DNA of 21,160 nucleotides from an uncultured Arcobacter sp. (GTDB taxonomy: Bacteria > Campylobacterota > Campylobacteria > Campylobacterales > Arcobacteraceae): NCBI GenBank assembly GCA_913062735.1, contig CAJXWI010000002.1, positions 1-21,160 of the forward strand, written 5' to 3'. The position numbers and the translations under genes were made by a program. The notes under the pieces are model-generated. The model made no database searches. It was not told the DNA's origin and was given only the letters and a program-made list of their open reading frames with translations. Below are positions 15,241 through 21,160 of this stretch, in pieces; position 1 is the first letter of the stretch, and each line of letters begins with the position of its first letter.

Positions 15241-16211
15241 TATTTAAAGAGCTTAGGACTAAATTGGAAAGTTTATGGAAAAAGTATCATCGTAAAGTCT
15301 ATCTGAAATTTCTCAAAACGGTGGGATTTACAAAAGACAAAACTTCGAGAAACTTATTTAGATTATTTCAGTTCGCACTTTATGCCATAATATTTGTATT
15401 TATAATCAACATATTTTCACTTGGAACAAGTAACTTTGGAGAATGGGGTGATTTTTTCGGAGGAGTGTTAAATCCAATATTAACTTTTTTAACATTTATG
15501 GGCTTACTTATAACAATTGTTCTTCAACAAACTGAACTTAAGGAATCAAGAAAAGAATTTTCTAAATCTGCAAATGCCTTAATAGAACAAAGTAATAGTT
15601 TAGTTCAACAAAACTTTGAAGCGACATTTTTTAGATTACTTGATAAATTTGAAAATCAGAGTGTTCATCTTATTAGAATTTATTTGGAAGATGAATTTAA
15701 AGAAAAATGTGAAACTAATCGGGACTTTAGATATAAAGGTTTTGAATATTTAAGATATGAGATTTATAAATATAAAGAATACTATCAAAAGGACGACCCC
15801 GATTGTACCTCAGAAGATGCTTATTACGGTCTTTCAAGAGGTGGAAACACTAAGATTTTGCTAGAAGATTATTTTAAAAGTTTTAAATTTATTTTAGATT
15901 TCATCTCTCATAGCGAAATTAAAAACAAAGGAATTTATTTTAAAATATTTGTTTCTGATTTAACTAATGGAGAACAAGTATTAATGTTTTATCATATTTT
16001 ATTTGAAGATTATTCAAAGTCCGTAAAAAACTTGGTAGAAGCATATTCTTTATTTGAATATATTGGATGGAGAGGTTTATCTGATCAATGTTGGGATATA
16101 ACTAAGTACAAAAAATCTGCATATGGTGACAATCAAGAAATTCTAAGTATATTTGAACATTGCCAACAAGAAATAAAGAATTATAAGAATAATAAGGAAA
16201 CAAAATCATAG
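15237..16211 (+). CDS. Putative phage abortive infection protein (putAbiC family)
   Basis: This 324-residue membrane protein has TM1 at ~43-63 and TM2 at ~75-97. The characteristic stretch FGEWGDFFGGVLNPILTFLT leads into TM2, followed by a charged coiled-coil (QQTELKESRKEFSKSANAL) and QNFEATFFRLL. This is the pattern of the putAbiC (PF16872-type) proteins, found in phage abortive-infection contexts. Its soluble helical C-terminal domain (about 130-320) presumably senses or executes in the cytoplasm. The start overlaps the HNH gene by 4 bp (ATGA), and its stop codon falls inside the open frame of the next gene. Mechanism in this family is not known to me; a membrane-disrupting role is inference. 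Confidence 0.85.
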   Translation: MIFKELRTKLESLWKKYHRKVYLKFLKTVGFTKDKTSRNLFRLFQFALYAIIFVFIINIFSLGTSNFGEWGDFFGGVLNPILTFLTFMGLLITIVLQQTELKESRKEFSKSANALIEQSNSLVQQNFEATFFRLLDKFENQSVHLIRIYLEDEFKEKCETNRDFRYKGFEYLRYEIYKYKEYYQKDDPDCTSEDAYYGLSRGGNTKILLEDYFKSFKFILDFISHSEIKNKGIYFKIFVSDLTNGEQVLMFYHILFEDYSKSVKNLVEAYSLFEYIGWRGLSDQCWDITKYKKSAYGDNQEILSIFEHCQQEIKNYKNNKETKS

Positions 16212-16279
16212 AAGATAATATACAAAATGATTGGAAACAACATTTCCCTACATACAATTTTAGAGATAAAAACATTGCT

Positions 16280-17566
16280 TTGGAAGAGTATAAAGCTTCC
16301 TCAAAACTACTTGAATCTGAAGAACGTATTTTTCTAAATGCATCAAATATAACTTTACTCTTTTCAACTGCAATTGGTTCTATTGTAATAAGTAAAAGCG
16401 AAACAATATTAAATTTATTTAAAGGTGTCTTATCTATAGAACTTATAAGTAGTTTTTTTACTTTGTTAGTGATTTTTTTTACTGTTATTTTATTAAAATA
16501 TTTTGCAGATAGACAACGCTCAATCATATTTGCCTCAAGAAAAGTTATTATATTAAGAAGAATGTTGGGGCTGTCATATGGTTCTATGCAATTAATATTG
16601 CCAAAATGGCGTATAGAAGGGGCTGATCAGCCACTATCAGTTAAACTTTTTCCTGGATGGAATACTTACGTTGGGTATCCTTTTTATATTTTATCAATTA
16701 TGTCAAGTATCGTAATAACAGTTTTGGTACTTAAAATACAAAGTCTAAATATTAATTTTATGCCTACTATTACTATCAATTCTGATTACCTTGCAATCTA
16801 CTCATTTTTCACATGCTTTTTATTTTATATGTATATTTATAGAACAAGTCTATTAGACTTACATGAACGACCTCTTTATTTATTTGTTAAAAATATTTCC
16901 ATACTACTCAACTTAAAAATAATTGAAAATTTTGAATATGTTATCTATAGAGCTAAGTTAGCAACTTACGAAACAAATCGCCAAAACGTCAGTTTAATTA
17001 ATTTAAAAAAAATATTAGTTTTTATTGAGGATAAAGAATTTAATAACCATATTGGCATTAGTTTTAAGGGCATTGGACGAGGTGTTTTTAGTGTATTGAA
17101 ACGAAAATCTAAAGTCGGAGGTTCTACTATTACACAACAAATAGTTCGAACATTATTTATATATGATATTCATAAAACGTACAGACGAAAAATTGTAGAA
17201 ATATTATTGGCTATATGGTTTGATAGAGTTTTTACAAAAAAAGAACAATTGGAAGTTTATTTATCATCAGTAAGATTTGAAAAAAGTGTTTTTGGGGTAA
17301 TGGATGCAATGGTATATTTTTTTGACGATTTAATAAAAGATCCGACAATCGCTGAGTCGTTTTTTTTAATAGAGCGTGTATCAAATATAAGATCTCGTTT
17401 ACTAACAGTAAGATTAATACAAACAATTCAAAATGCAAAAAACAAAGGACTCTTAACTCATTCAGATATAGTTGCTTTGATAAAATTGTATGAAAAGGCA
17501 ATTCAAAATAAAAAAATATCTGATGAAACAGATGAAATTATAATTATGAAAAAACAATTAATATAA
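16280..17566 (+). CDS. Four-helix membrane protein fused to a GT51 peptidoglycan glycosyltransferase domain
   Basis: Counting from the TTG at 16280, the 428-residue product has TM helices at ~23-39, 56-74, 132-153 and 168-188, then a GT51 domain (~243-365). Motifs: E250-D-K-E-F-N-N-H257-I-G; GGSTITQQ (280-287); R303-K-I-V-E307; KKEQLEVYL (320-328); FGV...A..YF (338-347). E250 and E307, 57 apart, match the catalytic glutamates of PBP1b. YLNxxxFG is altered to YLSSVRFE. There is no transpeptidase domain. The loop after TM2 is very basic, predicting that GT51 faces the cytoplasm. The frame is open back to 16196 without ATG/GTG/TTG; AAGGA at 16194 suggests a start near 16208 (ATA), adding 24 residues. 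It lies between putAbiC and HEPN genes. Confidence 0.8.
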   Translation: MEEYKASSKLLESEERIFLNASNITLLFSTAIGSIVISKSETILNLFKGVLSIELISSFFTLLVIFFTVILLKYFADRQRSIIFASRKVIILRRMLGLSYGSMQLILPKWRIEGADQPLSVKLFPGWNTYVGYPFYILSIMSSIVITVLVLKIQSLNINFMPTITINSDYLAIYSFFTCFLFYMYIYRTSLLDLHERPLYLFVKNISILLNLKIIENFEYVIYRAKLATYETNRQNVSLINLKKILVFIEDKEFNNHIGISFKGIGRGVFSVLKRKSKVGGSTITQQIVRTLFIYDIHKTYRRKIVEILLAIWFDRVFTKKEQLEVYLSSVRFEKSVFGVMDAMVYFFDDLIKDPTIAESFFLIERVSNIRSRLLTVRLIQTIQNAKNKGLLTHSDIVALIKLYEKAIQNKKISDETDEIIIMKKQLI

Positions 17567-17578
17567 AGGATAATTTAA

Positions 17579-18400
17579 ATGAGTAAAAATATTGCCAGAA
17601 TACATACAATGATGAAAGGTTATCGTAAAAAATTGCGACATATTTGGGAAGAATATTCATTTATGGAATATTATGCCCCTTATATACATAGCAACATAAA
17701 AGATAGTAAATTTCCAACTTTAGAATTTCAACCATTTTTAAGTAATGATATCATTCGAAAAACTAAAAAAGATACATCTCTGGGTGTGTTAGGACAAGTA
17801 ATGCAAAATTCAATTAAACACAGAGTTTTATTGGATTCAATTGCAACTTTTGAAGACTACTTGTGTAAATTAGCTGAAATTGTTTATTTGGATTATCCTG
17901 ATAAATTAAAAAATTTAAATAAGGGACAAACAGAAAAAGAGGCGGAAAAATATCTCCATCTAATTATTGATTCTGATAATAAGGACGATATTCTTTCAAA
18001 GATAATTGAAGAAAAACTGCGTTCTATATTCTATGGTAATCCACTTGAATTATTTGAAAAAGATAAAATGAAATTGTCTTTTGGAAAAGAGTTTATAAAT
18101 AATCATCCTCATATATTGGAGGAATATAAAGAAATAACGGCCAGACGAAATGTTATTGTACATAACAACGGAAGAGTCGACAGAAAATATATTAGAGAAA
18201 TAAAAAACACCCAGTTTAAGTTAGGTAATAAAATTCAACTTGACAAAAAATATCTTAAAAGGACTTTGAGTATTTTAGATGGATTAGCTGCGATATCATC
18301 AAAACTAGTAGTTCGAAATATATATGGGGGTCAAGCACAAAGTAAACTTTTATCTTCTGTAAATAGTTTTGAAAATGGTATTGGTAAGAAAATCGAATAG
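17579..18400 (+). CDS. HEPN-domain protein, candidate RNase
   Basis: This 273-residue helical protein carries ITARRNVIVHNNGRVDRKYI at 186-205. It contains R190-N-V-I-V-H195, the R-x4-H motif of HEPN ribonucleases, followed by the N-x-G-x-V-D...Y pattern of the RiboL-PSP/MAE_28990-like HEPN group. Family knowledge: such domains cleave tRNA or other RNA in toxin and abortive-infection systems. The N-terminal ~75 residues, rich in basic and aromatic residues, are unassigned and may dock to a partner. The ATG lies 12 bp after the GT51 gene with an AAAGGA ribosome site, so the two are co-expressed. Intact motif residues suggest activity. It may be the effector gated by the membrane GT51 protein, or an independent toxin. 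Confidence 0.78.
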   Translation: MSKNIARIHTMMKGYRKKLRHIWEEYSFMEYYAPYIHSNIKDSKFPTLEFQPFLSNDIIRKTKKDTSLGVLGQVMQNSIKHRVLLDSIATFEDYLCKLAEIVYLDYPDKLKNLNKGQTEKEAEKYLHLIIDSDNKDDILSKIIEEKLRSIFYGNPLELFEKDKMKLSFGKEFINNHPHILEEYKEITARRNVIVHNNGRVDRKYIREIKNTQFKLGNKIQLDKKYLKRTLSILDGLAAISSKLVVRNIYGGQAQSKLLSSVNSFENGIGKKIE

Positions 18401-18488
18401 TTTTGAGAGGCGAGAATAATTAATTATATTTTTATTATAGTTGAATAAACTCCCTCTAAACACATATTAATTAAAGGAAGGAAAGATT

Positions 18489-18851
18489 ATGAATTCAATG
18501 AGTGATGTAAATAGACTTAAAAGTGAACTGTACGAATGTCATACATGTGAGCGAACACTTAATGTTGAAGATGTTGAAAATACCTGGAAGTGCCCAGATT
18601 GTAAAATTCGGATATGTATTTATGGAGAGGATAAAGAAACTAATACGAGAATAACATTGGAAAGAAAAAGAGCTTCTGAAATTGAAACGAAGGACCTAGT
18701 ACATTTGCATGGAGGATTGACAGGAGAAGCATATTCAGTATTAGGGATTAGTAAAATAAAAAATAATAAGTTAGGATTAGGTCTTAAAGGTTGGGGAAGG
18801 TGGATCGTTCATCCTGATGAAACTATTAATTGTAGGACAGGAAGTTGGTAA
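18489..18851 (+). CDS. Small zinc-ribbon protein, 120 aa
   Basis: An N-terminal zinc ribbon is formed by C17-H-T-C20 and C35-P-D-C38 (residues 12-45). The rest (about 46-120) is a beta-rich domain, with pattern KDLVHLHGG ... YSVLGISKIKNNKLGLGLKGWGRW, possibly a small barrel. I do not recognise a named family. It is preceded by a strong ribosome site (AAGGAAGGAAAG) and an 88-bp gap after the HEPN gene that includes a possible -10 (TATTATAG), so it may start a new transcript with the Septu-like pair downstream. Role unknown: a nucleic-acid-binding accessory subunit or regulator of the neighbouring ATPase/HNH pair is the simplest guess. Confidence 0.6.
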   Translation: MNSMSDVNRLKSELYECHTCERTLNVEDVENTWKCPDCKIRICIYGEDKETNTRITLERKRASEIETKDLVHLHGGLTGEAYSVLGISKIKNNKLGLGLKGWGRWIVHPDETINCRTGSW

Positions 18852-18961
18852 ATATTTTTTTATTGAGTATATATCCAAATGACTTACGTATATCGCTAAA
18901 AAAAGAAAAAGTTGCTGATATAAATAAGTTTAGTGACAAACTACAAATTATAATTAAATAA
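18845..18961 (+). CDS. Possible 38-residue peptide between the zinc-ribbon and ATPase genes
   Basis: An open frame starting at TTG 18845 (or TTG 18863) fills most of this gap. It overlaps the end of the zinc-ribbon gene and stops at 18961, 17 bases before the ATPase start. It begins with a hydrophobic stretch (NIFLLSIYPNDL) and ends in an amphipathic Lys-rich helix. GGA lies 8 bases before the first TTG. It could be a leader peptide coupling translation, a small partner, or the decayed N-terminus of a longer protein. No homology is recognised. Confidence 0.3.
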   Translation: MVNIFLLSIYPNDLRISLKKEKVADINKFSDKLQIIIK

Positions 18962-18978
18962 AATATAGAAGGAAAAAT

Positions 18979-20373
18979 TTGATACAAAAATATTTTGGTC
19001 CGGATAAAACATATAGTTTTGTAAATAGTAATGAAAAAACTAATTCTCATGATAATATTTACACAGTTTTAATAGGTAAAAATGGAACTGGAAAAAGCAG
19101 ATTACTTAAATCATTAATTGAAAATTTTATGGGACCAACTAATCATAATGGGTTTTATTCAAGTAAAAGAAAAGAGTTTATTGACACTGGGAAGGTTGAA
19201 GCTACTGATGTTCCTAAGAATATCATTGCAATATCAACCAGTCCTTTTGATAAATTTCCTATATATAACTATAGAGAAGTAGAAGATGAAAGATATAGCT
19301 ACTTAGGTTTAAGAAACTTAAATTCTAGTGATTTAGGAAAAGCTTATATGAGTAATATATTTCTTTCTTTAATTACTTCAATCATACGGGATAATCAAGA
19401 TATTCAGAAAATACTTAATGTATTAAACTATTTAGGTTATGAAAAGAATTTACAAGCAAATTATAGATTAGAGATAAATAGAATTAAAATGAGAGAAGTA
19501 TTTGATTCCTCTAATCCTGTAGAAACATTTATAAATATATTTTTGAGGAAAAGAACGTCCTCTGCAATCAGAATAAACTTAAACTTTTTTAAGATAAACG
19601 GTAGAGATGATGAAGCTGAATTTGACACAGGAAAAGTTGAATTTTTCCTAGAGTTATACTCTAGATATTTCTTATATACCAAGGGAAGAATAGTTACTAT
19701 AGGGATAAGTGCTAGTGGAATAGACATAAATTTAGACGGTATTGATTTTCTAAATGAGTTTTTATTTTTACTTGAAACAAGAATCTTTAGATTAACAAAT
19801 ATATTAATACGGAAATGTGGTTCTTATGATGTCTTAGATATTGGAGAAGCAAGTTCTGGAGAACAAAGTGTTGTTATGAGTATACTTGGAATTGCAAGTA
19901 AAATTAAAAACAAGTCATTAGTTTGTATTGATGAGCCAGAGGTATGTTTACATCCTGAATGGCAAGAAAAGTATATTAACATTTTAATGAAAACTTTTAA
20001 AGATTATTCTGGATGTCATTTTATTATTGCTACACATTCTCCACTAATTGTATCATCCTTAGCAGATGATAATTGTTTTATATTGTCGATGGCGAATGCG
20101 ACAATAAAAAATGCATCCGAAATAAATAAAAAATCTGTTGATTTCCAATTAGCAAATGTTTTTGATACACCAGGGTTTAAGAATGAATATTTAATGAGAG
20201 AATTTATTACAATTTTAACTATGTTTGGGGCAAATGAGCAGATTGATGATTTACAAATAAGAACCATTAAAGACTTACTTAAATTAAAAGAGGTGCTTAG
20301 CGATAAGGATCCTGTGAAAAAACTAATGATTATGGCTGAGGAGATTTTAGAGGAAAACTTTAATGATACATAA
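18979..20373 (+). CDS. AAA/ABC ATPase, Septu PtuA-like
   Basis: The 464-residue OLD/RecF-style ATPase has Walker A G33-K-N-G-T-G-K-S40, an ABC signature S292-S-G-E-Q296, Walker B plus catalytic acid V-C-I-D318-E319-P-E, the LHPEWQ D-loop region and an H-loop A-T-H353-S-P. There is no TOPRIM domain and no long coiled coil, so it is a short member. The pairing with an HNH nuclease gene, overlapping by 11 bp, is the layout of Septu (PtuA-PtuB). Family knowledge: PtuA oligomers bind and regulate PtuB, which cleaves DNA. The TTG start is chosen because AGAAGGA lies 5-6 bases upstream and no ATG precedes Walker A. A retron association is not seen. Related ATPase/HNH pairs outside Septu remain possible. 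Confidence 0.72.
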   Translation: MIQKYFGPDKTYSFVNSNEKTNSHDNIYTVLIGKNGTGKSRLLKSLIENFMGPTNHNGFYSSKRKEFIDTGKVEATDVPKNIIAISTSPFDKFPIYNYREVEDERYSYLGLRNLNSSDLGKAYMSNIFLSLITSIIRDNQDIQKILNVLNYLGYEKNLQANYRLEINRIKMREVFDSSNPVETFINIFLRKRTSSAIRINLNFFKINGRDDEAEFDTGKVEFFLELYSRYFLYTKGRIVTIGISASGIDINLDGIDFLNEFLFLLETRIFRLTNILIRKCGSYDVLDIGEASSGEQSVVMSILGIASKIKNKSLVCIDEPEVCLHPEWQEKYINILMKTFKDYSGCHFIIATHSPLIVSSLADDNCFILSMANATIKNASEINKKSVDFQLANVFDTPGFKNEYLMREFITILTMFGANEQIDDLQIRTIKDLLKLKEVLSDKDPVKKLMIMAEEILEENFNDT

Positions 20374-21061
20374 CCCAGTTATATATAATGATGAAAATAT
20401 GAAGAAGAAAGTTTCAGAATATAATGACTTAGGTGAAGATCAGCAAGTAGGAACATATTGGAATAATCAAGATGATGATGAACTTAAAGTAGTTAAAAAG
20501 TATATAAAAGATCATTATATTGTAACACAAGATTATACCTGCCCATACTGTTTGCAAAGAATTGTGGTTGATCATAATGTTATATGGGATGCGGAACATA
20601 TAATTCCAAAAGATAGTCATCCAAAATTCTTATTAGAACCAGAAAACTTATGTGTATCTTGTAAAGATTGTAACCAAGAGAAAAGTAATAAGAATGTGTT
20701 AGTTAATCAGAGTCGAAAAACATTTCCTAATCAAAGTGGGGATTATATTTTTGTTCACCCTCATTTTGATGATTACAGCCAACATATAAAAGTACTTAAT
20801 TCATCACTTTTTTTTATACCTAAAGATGCAAAAGGAGTTAAAACTATAGAAATCTGCGGACTTTTACGTTTTGCGTATGATTATACCAATTATGGGAATA
20901 TAAATTTAGAAATAAAAAAGAAAATTGGTGCGTTTCAAATGGAGCTAATGGGTACAGATGATCCTCTTGTTGAAAATTTTTTATTATCAACAATAGAGGA
21001 TATTGCTAAAGAAGGTAGAAAGTTAGCAACAGAATCATTATTAAAAAGCAGAGTAGTTTAG
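20363..21061 (+). CDS. HNH nuclease, Septu PtuB-like
   Basis: This 232-residue nuclease has C60-P-Y-C63, W-D-A-E-H79-I-I-P-K, E-N95-L-C-V-S-C100-K-D-C103-N-Q-E-K-S-N, i.e. a zinc-bound HNH finger, followed by the F-V-H-P-H-F-D-D-Y...H-I segment common in PtuB-like proteins. Catalytic H79 and the N95 position are intact, so DNA cutting is expected. Its ATG overlaps the ATPase gene by 11 bp, so the partners are produced together. The C-terminal ~90 residues are helical and probably bind the ATPase. Its last 21 bp overlap, tail to tail, a partial gene on the opposite strand. Confidence 0.78.
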   Translation: MIHNPVIYNDENMKKKVSEYNDLGEDQQVGTYWNNQDDDELKVVKKYIKDHYIVTQDYTCPYCLQRIVVDHNVIWDAEHIIPKDSHPKFLLEPENLCVSCKDCNQEKSNKNVLVNQSRKTFPNQSGDYIFVHPHFDDYSQHIKVLNSSLFFIPKDAKGVKTIEICGLLRFAYDYTNYGNINLEIKKKIGAFQMELMGTDDPLVENFLLSTIEDIAKEGRKLATESLLKSRVV

Positions 21062-21160
21062 TTTTTTAATTTTCTCCAAACAATTAGCATACCAACAAAT
21101 AAGCCCTCTCATTGCTTCTTTGTAACTTGATCGATTGTACGCTTCTTTTACTTTATTTGA
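21041..21160 (-). CDS. Partial hypothetical gene entering from the right edge
   Basis: Reading from the window edge on the minus strand, a frame stays open for 39 residues and stops at 21041-21043. It includes YKEAMRGLICWYANCLEKIKKL, a protein-like amphipathic helix. Only the C-terminus is inside the window, so no family can be named. It converges with the HNH gene and overlaps its last 21 bp. Confidence 0.45.
   Translation of the reverse strand, partial: SNKVKEAYNRSSYKEAMRGLICWYANCLEKIKKLNYSAF

Noticed and set aside
16102..16527. 141-residue minus-strand open frame across the putAbiC/GT51 junction
   Set aside because: It lies opposite two well-supported plus-strand genes, has a low-complexity composition and no ribosome site.
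18979..21061. Gabija-like or OLD-nuclease identity for the ATPase/HNH pair
   Set aside because: The ATPase has no TOPRIM domain and the partner is an HNH nuclease, not a UvrD-like helicase, so a Septu-like pair fits better.
1..21160. CRISPR array, insertion sequence or retron reverse transcriptase
   Set aside because: I found no regularly spaced repeats, no transposase or reverse-transcriptase motif, and no terminal inverted repeats around any gene. Retron association of the Septu-like pair is therefore not supported within the window.

Overview
The window is strongly AT-rich and gene-dense, with bacterial gene architecture: Shine-Dalgarno motifs, ATGA and short overlaps, and ATG/GTG/TTG starts. 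There are no ribosomal, tRNA or core-metabolism genes. Nearly every recognisable gene belongs to a defence, toxin-antitoxin or phage-like family, so this is accessory DNA (a defence island). Base composition and the style of the replication genes would fit a low-GC Campylobacterota host such as an Arcobacter relative. That is only an inference; other AT-rich phyla are not excluded.

Left part (1-2165): non-coding DNA with three copies of a 12-bp repeat and a decayed tRNA/tmRNA-3'-end-like sequence, then a HepT/MntA (HEPN/nucleotidyltransferase) toxin-antitoxin pair on the minus strand. Next come a small HTH regulator and an unknown 113-aa gene on the plus strand. Near-identical inverted 15-bp sites sit just upstream of both of these genes, and a 15-bp palindrome lies by the regulator's promoter.

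Middle (2166-8321, all minus strand): a SMEK-domain protein with a beta-propeller-like C-terminus, followed by a small phage- or plasmid-like module. The module holds a 364-aa orphan, an OB-fold-like ssDNA-binding-protein candidate, a Rep_trans/RstA-like rolling-circle initiator, an AlpA-type HTH protein too short for standard ORF cut-offs, and an orphan with an Asn/Thr-rich tract. No coat, Zot-like, integrase or packaging gene is seen, so the module looks like a satellite or remnant.

Right part (8573-21061, all plus strand): three adjoining defence blocks. (1) An ABC-three-component system: Cap4/DUF4297-like nuclease effector, middle component, and DUF3732-type ATPase. (2) A run of tightly packed genes: a DUF6119/TIGR04141-family protein, an HNH protein with a C-terminal zinc ribbon, a putAbiC-type membrane abortive-infection protein, a four-helix membrane protein ending in an apparently intact GT51 peptidoglycan glycosyltransferase domain, and a HEPN protein with an intact R-x4-H motif. 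(3) A small zinc-ribbon protein followed by a Septu-like ATPase/HNH pair. A partial gene enters from the right edge on the minus strand.

The most unusual item is the GT51 protein. It keeps both catalytic glutamates, 57 residues apart. Its four membrane segments and the basic loop after the second predict that the GT51 domain faces the cytoplasm, the opposite side from normal penicillin-binding proteins. With putAbiC directly upstream and a HEPN RNase candidate directly downstream, it suggests an undescribed membrane- or lipid-II-targeting abortive-infection module.
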